Positions 1-12,500 of a DNA stretch of 64,000 nucleotides are shown one piece after another (the first letter of the stretch is position 1; every line of letters begins with the position of its first letter). The translations under genes were made by a program, and so were the position numbers. Below the pieces are notes generated by a model. That model had not been told where the DNA came from, did no database searches, and worked only from the letters and a program-made list of their open reading frames with translations. The stretch comes from Channa striata (taxonomy: Eukaryota; Chordata; Actinopteri; Anabantiformes; Channidae), in assembly GCA_033026295.1 (NCBI GenBank), contig CM065186.1, forward strand, positions 18,511,672-18,575,671. The letters are read 5' to 3'.

Positions 1-998
1 ATCCCTATCTATCTGTCTGGCTATCCTGTACAAGTCCTTCTCTCCTTCCTTTGTGTCTAACCTGTCATACAGCTCATCGTAAGCTTTCTGTTTGGCCTTT
101 GCCACCTCCGTCTTCACACTGCACTGCACTTCCTGGTACTCCTGACTACTTTCCTCAGTCCTTTCTACATCCCACTTCCTTTTAGCCAACCTCTTCCTCT
201 GGATGCAGTCCTGTACCTCCTCATTCCACCACCATGAGTCTTTATCTTCTTTCCTCCTTCCAGATGACACACCAAGCACCTTCCTACCTGTTTCCCTGAT
301 TAACTCTGCTGTAGTTTCCCAGTCATCTGGAAGCTCTTCCTGACCACGTTTCTCAACTTCTGCCTAAATTCCTCGCAAGTTTCTTCATTCTTTAGCTTCC
401 ACCTTCCTTGGTCTTCTATTCTGTCTTTCCTTTCTTCTTCTTCCTGACCACCAGAGTCATCTTACACACCACCATGCGGTTCTGTCTGGCTACACTCTCT
501 CCTACCACCACTTTACAGTCACTAACCTCTCTCAAATGACCTCGTCTACATAGGATGTAGTCCATCTGTGTACTTCCTCCACTCTTGTATGTCACTCTGT
601 GTTCCACTCTCTTCTGGAAGTAGGTGTTGACTACAGCCATTTCCATCCTCTTAGCAAAGTCCACCACCATCTGTCCTTCTGGATTCCTTTCCTTTACACC
701 AAACCTGCCCATCACCTCTGTTCCCCTCACCAACATGCCCACTGAAGTCTGCTCTAAAAATTAGTCTCTCTCCTCTGGGGATACTCTCTACAACCTCATC
801 AAACTCACTCCAGAATCTCTCCTTCTCTTCTAACTCACAGCCAACTTGTGGAGCATACCCACTGACTACGTTCACCATCACCCCTTCGATTTCTAGCTTT
901 AGGCTCATCATCCCTGTCTGAGACTCTATTCCCCTCTAGAACATTGTTCACAAACTCCCCCTTCAGGATCACTTCTACTCCATTTCTCTTCCTATCCA
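1..998 (-). mobile_element. RTE-clade LINE fragment (endonuclease region)
   Basis: On the minus strand this encodes parts of an RTE-type apurinic-like endonuclease: segments VNVVSGYAPQVG, DFAKRMEMAVVNTYF and VDYILCRRGHL-type text in broken frames. It is collinear with 27402-28415 of the fuller copy in STMN3 intron 3, in the same orientation. Homology stops at ~998, so this copy lacks the 5' end; its 3' part lies beyond the left edge. Frameshifts and a short deletion near 717 make it non-functional. Confidence 0.9.
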
Positions 999-2151
999 TC
1001 ATATTCTCTTTATGACAATAATCTGAGCAAAAATTTTGTTGAATAAACCAGAAAGATGCTCACTACCCAGTTGGCCTATTTCATCCCTGTGTGGCGCTCC
1101 ATACTTTAATCTGCGCAAACCTTTTTCAAATGCATTTTTATATTAACGTTGTTTTCCTATAGCTATTCTATTTATTATGTAGGTTAAGGAAAGGCATTTC
1201 AACACCTTTACTCCCTGTTCAAAAATGTCTAGACCTGCCTCACACAGTCCTTAATTACAAGCAGTCCAGTTTTGTCTGCCTCTCCCCTGAATGGCGAAAG
1301 TGACGTTGCTTCACTTTCACCACAAAAACAGAAACAGTCAGTTACAGCTTATTCTTCTCATGAAATCGTCTGTAGTGATGAAAAGTCTTTTTCTCTGTAC
1401 TAGTTGAAACGGGAGTTTCGGATGTTGTCACACTAAATAAGCAGCTTGACTTCAATACTGCATCTTTAATTTGCCCATATTCTTTGCTCAAGAACACAAT
1501 TACCACCATAATCGTTTCCAATTTAACATTTTGCACCATTGTACACACAGTCAGTGACCCTAAGACATATTTTTAAAAGAAGTCACAGAATACAAAAACA
1601 TTTAAAACGTTTTAAGCTAAATTCTTGCATGTACCTTAACAATGGAATGTATCATGTTCAATTTGAAAAATCAAGACAGTAAATATAGTACATAGCGCTT
1701 TTATCCAAAGATAGATAAAGCATAAAGACCAGCCATCCTGCCGTACTATCAAAGTTGGAGTCATCAATCTGTAAACAGCAATGATGCCTTACTACAGCGG
1801 ATTTCATACAGAGTTAAGTCTATAAATCAAGTGTAAATAAAATGAATTTTAAAATCCAAATAGCTTCTGTCAGCTTACCATGTGCAAAGACAATATTGTA
1901 AATGGTAGTACCAGCAATGAAAAAGAAAGCAAAATAATAAAAAGTAATTTAAATGCTCATATCCGATAATAAAGTTCTAAATATAGAAATGAGATAATTT
2001 GTTATTAACAGGTAGATGTTAAAGTGTCTGTAAATCACATCAAAAAGCAGTGTCAAAGATGACACCAAATATAAAATCTTCAATAAAAATGTAAAAGATT
2101 ACACTAAAGTTAATGTGGAATCACATAATAAGCTAAAAATATATATGCATC
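999..2151. other. Non-coding region downstream of HELZ2
   Basis: AT-rich sequence with no convincing ORF. It may include HELZ2 3' UTR if the distal AATAAA at 1171-1176 is used. Short open frames here have no recognisable similarity. Confidence 0.5.
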
Positions 2152-2157
2152 TTTAAT
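2152..2157 (-). promoter_or_regulatory. Candidate HELZ2 polyadenylation signal (ATTAAA)
   Basis: ATTAAA on the minus strand about 82 nt past the HELZ2 stop. A canonical AATAAA lies further on at 1171-1176. Either could be used; transcript ends are not visible. Confidence 0.35.
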
Positions 2158-2238
2158 GAAGCCATTTTGTTGTGTAAATGCACGGGGCTCGGATTTGGTG
2201 CTTGTATAAATACTCCTTTAAGGAACCAAGGGGATCGT

Positions 2239-5200
2239 CTATGTAGCGCAGTGCACGGTAATGTTGTCGGCATTTGTGACTGCGTTGTGAAGATTGTAGT
2301 GGTTCAGGAGCTTCCTCCAAGTTATGCTGCATCTCAGCAACTCTTGGTCCCCTTTGAGACAACAGAAACATCAGTTATGTATTTAAGAAACATAAGGTTG
2401 GAGATTTAAGGCTTTATCACTTGCTGAAAAAGGAGATGAGCTGCATTCTCTCACCAATGATGCACAGTCCTTCCTTAGCCCGGGTGATGCCCACATTGAT
2501 CTGGTTTGGATCACCTAAGAAGCCCAGATGTTTGGAGAGCCAAGCTCTGTCTGGTTCCTTCTCAATCTCTTCACTTGGCAGAGAGCATACTGTGGATATG
2601 ATGACATAACGCCATTCACTTCCTAGAAGACAAAATCATGTATGTCATATCATTTTTACACAAAACGAGAAAGAAGATCCTTCTGATATGAATAAACTAG
2701 TGGTAAAGTGATTGTTGAGATAATGGGACAAAACATGTCCTGTTGTCTTCATGAAAAAATCAAGAAATTCGTAACAACAAAAAGTATGTACTAAAAATAA
2801 ATTAAATGTACATGTCATGCAATAAAACTTGTTCTCAGCAAAACATCCCAATATTAAACAACTTAACATGATGTCAGTTTCAAGTGACTCCACAACAATA
2901 CAGAAAGTAAAAGCTTAAACAATCTAAAATAAAAAGTTGTGTCCTCACTTTGCATTAACTCAGATATATAAAAATCCTTCTAAAATGATCTGCTTAAATC
3001 CTAAAATGTTCTCTGTGGATCCCTTACTCTTTTATGTCTATGAAGGATGCGGCCATATAAGATATGTTATTCAAAGTTTCACATCTTATCTGCCATCACA
3101 ACCTTTACATGTCAACACTGTCTTCATTTTATTGTAATTGTTAAGCAATGCTGAATAAATTTTAAACGTGTGCAGTTTTTTGAACTCATGTCTGATGAAC
3201 CGTGGCTGACTCAGGGTGTCTGAGCTGCATTTTGTCATGTTTGCTATAATGCAGGTGCATCTTATAGGAAATGTCTGTGATATTTGTTTGTCATTGTGTC
3301 TTGAGTCCGCCTATGTTGAGGCTTTTGAGTTGAGTTGACAAGTGCTTTCAAAATTAATGATGTTAATGTTAATGACATTTACAAATGTTGTGGAGCAGAG
3401 ATGCACAGTCACCTTGGCTTTTAGTGATTGTGGTAACTGTTATTTTTTGCATTTTCTTCCTCTTCAGTTCATCTCTGATTTCTGACACTTGGGCATTATA
3501 GGGTGATAGAATCACAATATTCTGTTCTTCAATCTTTGCGTCCTTCACCAGCTTTTCAGCAATGGCAATCTGCAAAAGAGCCACATTGAAATCAGGGATT
3601 GAAAGCAACAGTACAGGCGAATGACTCTACTGCTGTTCAAAATCAACAAGCAATGGAGATACACTACCACTTTGTTTCTCTCTTCCTGGTTTGCTTTAGA
3701 GTTCTCGTTGCCTTTGGCTGTGTTGACAACCAGACTGATGGTCTTTCCTTTGACATCCCCAAAAACGATTGGCATTGTCTTCTTCTGAACATGTAGGGCG
3801 CTGCTCGGCTGCAGCACACCAGTTTTCAGCTTTCCCTCATAAAATTGGTCCGATGGGAATTGGCAAATGTCCTCATGCTATAAGGGTATGTAAATGATGA
3901 TTGTTAATCACAAATCAATGTGAAACACAGATATGGTCATATAATAGAGAACCATCACACCACGTTGATTTTTTAACTCCTACACACTGGAGCACTGACC
4001 TCACAAGACGGTGCCCTCGTCCCCCCTTAGTAACTTAACATTATCTATTCCACAGTAAAAAAACATAAAGCAATATAAAAAAAACTAAACCTGATCTACA
4101 TACATTTATATTACACATTTGTACATGAACAACGTATAGTTAATGTCCTCACCATTCGGTACTGGGTGTCCAGCATCACTGTCCTTTTCTCATGGATAGT
4201 ATAGTAGCGTTCGAACAGAGACTTGGCCATCCCCAGCTTTTTCACATGCTCATTCTTCACAATGGGTCGTAACTGCTTGTGGTCACCAATTAAAACAACC
4301 TGAAATGGATATTGAAAGGCATATGCTACAATAATCAGAGTGACTAACATCAGCTTTCATGCAGTTCTGCACCACACTTCTGAATCTGATGTAAAATATA
4401 ATACCATGTAAAATAGCAGGCTGTTTAGATGGCAATCAGCACTTGGTATACCCATGCATTCAAACTGTAGAGGCTTGGCGGTTTTGGGGAGGAATGCATA
4501 AGCTAAAGAAATCTTTATTGGGATTATAATTATATATTTTTTATATTTAGATTTTTGGGAGGGTTTGGGGTTGGCATGTTGGGTTAACTGGCCATTACAT
4601 GAAAAGCACACCTTTTCTGGTTTATTGCAGACGAGTGGAATCAGGGCCTGCGGTTCCGTAGCCATCGCACATTCATCAATGAGAATCTGGCGTGCACTGA
4701 CAGTTTTAGTCAAACTCGGGGTGGAAGACTGTGTACATGTGCACAGTATGATGTCATGCCTTTCAAGCTCATATGCCCGAGCATCTCTGAGCAGTTGTTT
4801 GTATCTAGGAGGAGGAGAAACAATCCAGCTACTGTTATGAGTTCTTTGGGCAAACACATTACAGAAACAAAATGTTGAAAATAAGACAAGATGTTTTGAT
4901 TCCGCAAAACAATAAAAAGCATCACAAAGGTGGGAATTATACCTTATCAAATATCCTAGTTGTTTCCAAATAATATTTTTTGGTTTCACCCAAGATAGTA
5001 GAATAGATTTATGAACTTAATTGAAAAATAATTTGAATATAAAGTAAAATCCCTTCAAAAAATAAAGTTTGATTGATTTCATGCAGTTTCAAAGCGTCTT
5101 TGATTAATAGTTTGGCTGAACTTACTTTTTTACTTCTGGAGCAGTCAGCTCTTCTCCTTTTTTCCCTGCAAGCAGTGCAATGCGTTGGTCAAAAGCTCGT

Positions 5201-6447
5201 ATTTCACTCGAATGAGGATTTTGGTCTTGTCGCATGCGGTGATGCAGGGTGATACTCCTAAAGGCATGCAGAATTAGATAGTGTTAAAAAATGTCAAATC
5301 TAGAAAAGTTTTTAAAACCATTTGTCATCAACTTGTCATAACAACACCTGAGTTCTGGTTTTGAATGATCTTGGCGGAGTGTCCTCCGGGAAAACTGGAG
5401 CATGCAGTCTGGAAAAGGGTAATCAAGCATCTCCACTTGTTGACTGTACACTCTCAGAGGCTTTGGTTTTTCCCCACACCCCAACAGGTACTCTAAAAGA
5501 AGATACAACACAACATTGGATACTGTATAATATAAGAAATGTAGTTGATATTCAGTAGGAACACAAAGTAACATACCCGCCACAACATCAACAGACTTGT
5601 TGGATGGGCCACAGTACAGAATAACTTGCTTCTTGCTTGCATCCTTTGGGTCATCAAATTTCCTTGGGTTTTCAGAGTTGAGCTCAAAGAAACGGTACAC
5701 GATATACACCCCAACTACTGTCTTTCCAGTTCCTACAAAAAAATAGAAAAATGGGCTTAAGCCTTTGCAGAAAATATGAAGCACCTGGGTGAATCTAAGT
5801 TCTTTGACTTACCAGGTGGTCCCTGTATAAGTGTGAAGGGATTATTGAGAGCTTTATCCACGGCCAGACGCTGACTCTGGTTAAGGTCTCGTAGTCCAAT
5901 TGGTATCTGCCCTCTCACTGTGTGCCACCTTGCTTTTACTGTAAATACAAAACTATTTTAATTGACCTGACAAATTCTAATGATTGTCTTTGCAATCAAA
6001 AGAAAAGCAACCGAATCAAAGGTAAATAACACAAAATGTAGGAATTTACAATATATGTTCTGCATGCTCATGTCTGGGTGAGTGCATTCAACTATTCAAT
6101 AAAGCTTAGTATGGAAGCTGAGATTGGCCACGGAATTGTCCTTTGTTAAAGTAAAAAGATAATTATCTTCTTATCTTGGAAAAACAGAGAAAAGAAGATA
6201 TTTTTTTTCTTGAGATAACATGGTAATTTAGCAAAATTTCAAATGACACATCTTATTTTACACGGCTTATGCTTCTGTTCTAAGGAAATCACTGTTTATC
6301 TAAGCAGTCTAATAATTTAACAACTTTTTATGACCCCCTCCACATATTTTTATGGACCTACCTTCTTTTGGAATTTGTAGTCCAAGCGCTATAGTCTTGA
6401 CAAGATGACACGCAGATGTAATTCTGACAACTGCATCCTCTTTACGG
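2239..6447 (-). other. helz2: HELZ2 helicase 2 (C-terminal) exons
   Basis: Eleven short exons (86-210 bp) encode the C-terminal UPF1-like helicase. The Walker A motif GPPGTGKT is split by the intron between 5732 and 5813. DECA lies in 4612-4804, GDHKQLRP and QYRM in 4153-4299, LSPYNAQ in 3413-3569, and GITRAKEGLCIIG in 2455-2622. The last exon at 2239-2351 supplies the tail DQELLRC...WRKLL before a TAG stop. Reading past the 2455 donor would give a false stop at 2417-2419. Confidence 0.9.
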
Positions 6448-6470
6448 CTACAAACAAAACAAAACAAACA

Positions 6471-6501
<31 letters not shown>

Positions 6502-9500
6502 CAAAACAAAACAAAACAAAACAAAACAAAACAAAACAAAACAAAACAAAACAAAACAAACAAATTAATTATTATAAATACAAAATAATAATACATTACT
6601 CTGGTGAGGTCAAAAATGAGTTACACTTGAACTTACATGTCAGGCAGGAGCTTTGGGATTATTTCAACAGTGAAACATGTGTTTTTCTCAAAGACACAAT
6701 CAGGAATGGTTTCCATTGGCAGATGATTGACACAGAACTCCACTTTACTTCCTACATTTCTCTCTTCTTGTACTTCTCTTGTGATGCCATGAGCCACCCA
6801 TGTGAACTCTCTTGGGTCCACTACTGCAGAATGTTCCATAGTTGAAGTCAGCTTCAGACCTCTTTTCCGTATGCACAAAAAGCACTTTCTAAGGTTACAT
6901 TCAATGGCCCATGCGTTGATTGATGACTCAGGTAAGAAGAAGCTTCCTGTTAGTATGTTTTCCTGCTCTTGACTGAAGTTTACCACCAGGTTCTCAATGA
7001 CTATGCTTTCACTTTCATCCACTGCAGTGGCAGCAGACTCCATCTCACACAGTGGTTTCCAGATGTCTATATACTCATCTGTATCCCTATAAACAGTCCT
7101 TGAAGGATTATCTGCAAATCTGGAGAAGCATATGATAGAACTGTGGACATGATCCACACAGATTTCAAACTTTGGTTTGATGTACACTAGCTGAACAGCA
7201 GGCGTGTGGTAACCTCGTTTTATTGCTGAGGTCATTTGAACCTGAAGGGTGTCACCCGGTTTCAACTGCAGGCTGATGTCAACCTCATGCACTTGTGTCT
7301 TCTGTACCTCTTTGTCTTCACAGTTATATCCATTGTTCTTCAATCGAGATACCTCAGATGATTGTGGCAGAATATTTTGTTTTTCCAGTTGCTTTGTGTC
7401 AGTGCTCATTATGAGAAACTTTGCATGATCCCAGTTTTCTTCATCAATGGCTTTAATAGTGGCTTTCCATATTGTCAGTGGAAGCTCAACACAGGAACCA
7501 CAGTCTGGCAGCATGTTGAGCTCTTGGGAAACTTGCATGGTGTCAGCTGCATAAATGCGTCTCCTCCACTGAAGAATGATGCAGTGATGTGTTTCATCGT
7601 AAAATGGTTGGTCCTCTAATTGTAAATCTTTGTACATAATTGATACACTATCTGCGAATATGTTCTTGTTAAAAGGAAATGAGACTGCAAAACTGTCTTT
7701 GTCAGGATCTGTAGAAACAACAAAAGCTAGCTTTGAAGCAGATTGCTTCTTCACGCTCACTGCATAAGAGATCTGTTCAGCCTTTTGTTCATAATCCTTG
7801 GCAACCTTGATGTTTTCCTCAAACTCACTGCACAAACTTGTGATCTCTTGTCGAGTGTATTGAACATCCCTGTTACATATGAAAGAGTGCAAAAGTCTCT
7901 GCAAGATGATGTCCATGTAACGTCGTATTGGTGAGGTTGCTTGTGTGTAAGACTCAACATTGAGAGAATAATGCCCTACCTCTGCTTTGGGGGAGGATTT
8001 GGAACGGATGACATACGCTTTACTAGAGCACCTTCTGAACTGATCAACAATTGGCTGGAGCAGAGGATGGATGTCATCTGCAGCAACCAGGTCCACCAGT
8101 TTGTCGATATCATCTTTACTGGCAGCTGACTGGATATCTTTCCACACTTCCTTGAGTATGCGGAAGTTTTCACAGTTTGGGACATGCTCTTCATGAGCTA
8201 CTTTGTGACGCACTTTAAAGGACAGTGGTATCCATTCCTTGCATTTCACCTTAAAGTCTTCTATCTTTTCAGGATTTGGATTTTCCTGACAGCGAAGGGG
8301 TGTGCAATACCTCGTTTTTGCTGAATCAACCAAAGCCTCAGATGCAAGTGTGTTGAATAACACACTCAACTCTTCAATCATCAGGTGGGCCTTGCGCTTT
8401 CCAGGCAATCTATCAGCATCAGATTGAGAATAGGCCCAGTCCACAAGCCTAATCTTCCTCTGAGTTTTCGCAAAACAATAAGCCACTGTGACACAGTCTT
8501 CTCTGTCATCAAAGTTAGGTCTTCTTTGATATCCTTTAGAGATCATGTTTTCTGCCTTATTATAGGTCAGTTGTTTGTCAGATCTGATCAATGAAAGCTG
8601 GAATTTGGGCTTGTCAATAATCTCATTTGTTTCTTTGTTTACTTTGAACATTAATGATATCACCCTGCGATCTTGACCTGGCAGAAGACTGAAGTATCCG
8701 GTGCTCAAGTCTTCGTGGAACATGTGAATGTGTTTGTCCCTGCTGCCATAATATGTAGCCCCCCTTTGTCTTGCTTCCTCATCTAATTCACCACCTGGAA
8801 CGACAAAGCTTGCCACATCTGCAATATGGACTCCCAACTCATATGTGTCTCCAGTTCCGCTGACACTGATGGCATCATCCAAGTCTTTTGCTCCTTCTGG
8901 ATCAACAGTGAAAGTGAAAACTTCACGCATGTCCTGTCTATGTGTCTTATCTTCATCTGCCCATGAAAAACTGTTGTTTAGCTTATATGTTTTGGGCGCA
9001 ACTTTGAACTCTTCATTCAGGATCCTGAGATTTTCAACAAATGAACATCCGACTGGAAGAATGTCTGTGACAAATCCCAGTGGAAACAAACAATGTTCTT
9101 TCCATTGAATCACTTGCACAATAAATACATTGTTCTTTTTGAGCTTTTCATTAAGACGTTCGTATGCTGTAATTGTCCACTGTCCATATGTTTGCTCCCA
9201 TATTGGAATGAAGTTACGTTTAGGTTTGCTGATTAATATGCATACTTTGGGCTCAGATTTTTTTATGGGAATCATCATCCTTTTGACAAATCTATCTTCA
9301 GAACATCTTGGTTTACTGTGATCCTCATCCTCAAGAAGGCAAATAAGTTTACGGGCGGATTCAGCTTTCTTGGCGACACTGAGAACTTTTGCTGTTTGCA
9401 ACAACACTTCGTCTCCAGTGAAGGTTTTACCCAGGTTTGTCCTTCCCTTAATGCTAATATGTTTGGTGGGATTACAAAATGGTATAACATAACCTCTGTT

Positions 9501-12500
9501 ATACGACTCCCTGACCAACTTTCCATGCTTGTAGATCTCTGGTTGTTTTTTACATAGCTCTGAAAGCTCTTTGTCATCTTTAATGTGATTAATTTTATAG
9601 GATCTTGACTTGTGGTGATCAAAGTGCTCCAATTCCTCTTCGTCAGAACTATCTTCTGTTTTCAGCTGTTCATATTCATCTTTCAGCTCTTGAAGAATTG
9701 CATCACTGTTGCTCTCGTTCGCATGTTCAGGCTTTTGAAACCTTGCTGTTTCCGTAACATCTTTCTCAAAGAAATCTTTGGTAAAATGCGGCGGTGCAAC
9801 GCTGCTGTTGATGATGCAATTTTCTATGTAACTCTTCCAGATTCCTGAGCACTTCCCAAAGCAACAGAGAGCAGCAGCATCTCCAACTACAACCACCTGG
9901 GACTGAGCCCTGGTCATTGCAGTGTTTAGCACACGAGCGTCATTGAACAGCTCCAGACCGGACAGGTGACATTTCTTTAGGCTGTCACGTGTTTGCACAG
10001 CCGTTATTATGACTGCCCTGTACTGTTTCCCTGTTGGAACATAAAGACGACCCTTTACGTAAAATTAAAATAATAATTAATTCAAAAATAATGAAAAATT
10101 ATATAGAAATTATAATAATATAATAATATAGAAATACTCAAAGAATTGGATGATTGTGCAAGAGCGCTTAGATAAGTTAAAACTACCTTGCACATTTGCA
10201 AGATTCTCCACGTGGACTTTAGCTAGGCCTCTTCTTGAAAGGACATTCCTTATTCTCCAAGTCTGTGAAACAAAAAAGTTGAGAGTCTATTAAAATGTTC
10301 CAAATATGACTATATATGTGACATTTTGACATGCGATCTCAAAACTCACAAAGAAAAGTTCACTGTGTTATTAATGTAACTGAAGTTCTCTTTACCTGAC
10401 ATCCCTCTGATAAGACACAGATGGAGCTTTCATCCCTTTTCCCCCATGTCGATGGCCAGCGCTCAATAATCTCTTTCACTGCCTCAGCCACTCTGGCAAC
10501 CTCTTGTTTGTTATACCAAGACATAGACCCAGTGTCGAAGACGCATTCACCTCTAACATGATGAAAGTTGAGGGCATGACCACTTGCAGGAGCTGGAATA
10601 TTTCCAGTAGCCTTGATAACATCATTCTTACCAACGTAGAAATTGGTGGAAACAAATTCTACAATTTCCTTGGTTGAGCGGTAGTTTTCACTGAAAATGA
10701 TTCTACTCTTGTGGGCAGCATCACACTTTTGGCCTTGATAATAGTGGAACAAACGATTTAGGAGCGTGTGATTTGAGCGGTGATGATCATCCACTGAGAA
10801 AAGCTTGGGTCCCATTTGCATGTGATCTCCCGCTAAAACCACTCTGGTGTTTGGCCCCGCAAGACCAAGAGCCATCAAAGCTTCACATTCTAGCATCTGA
10901 GACGCTTCATCAATGAGAATGTGGGTGAAGTATCCCTCTGGAAGATTTAGGTCCTGGAAATGTCTTGCCATGGATGTTGTAGTTATGACTATTTTGTGGC
11001 AGTCCAGGTGGGCTTTTGTAGGTTGCTGAAACTTTGTTCTATTTTCAGAAAGTAAACAGTATTTCAAAGTAATCTCATCCGTGGCAATAACAGCCAGGCC
11101 TTGTTTGTTTGCCTTTATTCGAATTGGCCTAATTTCCTCTTGTTTCTTGTCAATGAATGGGTGGAAGTGCTCTCTGACATACAGATCTGCAGAGCTGAAA
11201 GGAAGCAAACGTGTCAGGGACAAATTATCACAGTGCAGCCCAAAGCACAGCCTGATATAATTAGGTAAAAGGTATTAAAGTAACGCCCAAAATTAGCAAA
11301 CCGGTGCAGTCCTCCACGGACAGTGCGGCCCAGTTGTTTTTGCTTGACAAACTCAGACATTTTTGGGTTTGACATCAAATGATGACTAGGACATGAAAGT
11401 CCTAAATTATTATCTGATATTTATGCCTTTGACAGAAATTATTCTTCAATTGTGTGTAAATTCAACTGTGTGTAAATGAACAAAATTGTAATAAAAAAAA
11501 GCTAATTTAAAAAGTTCCCAATTATAATGATGACATTTCAGAATAAAGGAGTGCAAACTTTTGCACATGACTGTATGTTCTAGGTGTAAATAACATCTAA
11601 TGAAATTCTGAACTTTTGTTCATTTTTCATCTTTTGACCTTGAACTGCCAATGAATTGGCCTGCATATCAATATTATTGCTTTTTTGCAGTATGTATGCA
11701 TGCAGAGCATATTACCTGTTGGTGTAGGTGCAAATAAGCACTTTGTTATGAGGCTGTTTCGAAAGCTCCCTGGCTGCTGTAGCAAGGGTGAATGTTTTTC
11801 CAGTTCCAAATGGCCCATAAATGAGAAGCGGTGCAACAGACTTTTTGACAACCGGATTGCCCGTTATAAAGTCAATCGCAGACTGCTGTTTTGCATTCAG
11901 GTTCTGGTAGCGGACGTTATTCACGGGGACTTCACAGTTCTTAAGGTCTGGGAGCACTCTCTTTGTATCAGGAAGTAGGTCTACAGCCTTGTGCATGGTG
12001 CAGAAGTTGTGGCGGTTCAGCTGGAACTGGACTTCCATTTCATAGGATTCATTGACTGTTAGCTGAAGATCAGAGCAGCATTGTTTAGAGAGCTGCAAAT
12101 ACATAGTGTTGCCACTTGATTTGTCCCGCAGGATGGTGGCTTCAAAGACCTTGGAGGTTTGACTACTCGAAGGCGAAGGAGCAATGAGACAAGAATGGAT
12201 GCTTCGTTTTAGTGCCAGTCCCTCAGGGGTGTCTGGTGTCAGCTGACATGGAATCGTGACGGCACAGAATAGCTCTCCCGGATGAGCTCTCAGAGGAGCC
12301 ATCATGCCAAAATGCGTGTTGTTGAGTGCATCCAGCGTTTGGATTTTCCCACAGAAATTTAATCTAAAGTCGATGAGAGGAAAAAAGGTAGACACCGTTC
12401 AGCCGATATGTACACATTTTGTGGGTACGCACACATTCCGAACATCAGCAAAAGAACATAACGCGATAAACATATTACCTTGAAACAACCTTGTCCTCTG

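Noticed and set aside
2417..2454. In-frame stop just after the HELZ2 motif VI exon
   Set aside because: It lies beyond a strong GT donor; splicing to 2351 gives the conserved tail.
6405..6845. Lys/Thr/Asn-rich and Phe/Val/Leu-rich ORFs over the pentanucleotide repeat
   Set aside because: They are translations of the (AAAAC)n microsatellite in both strands.
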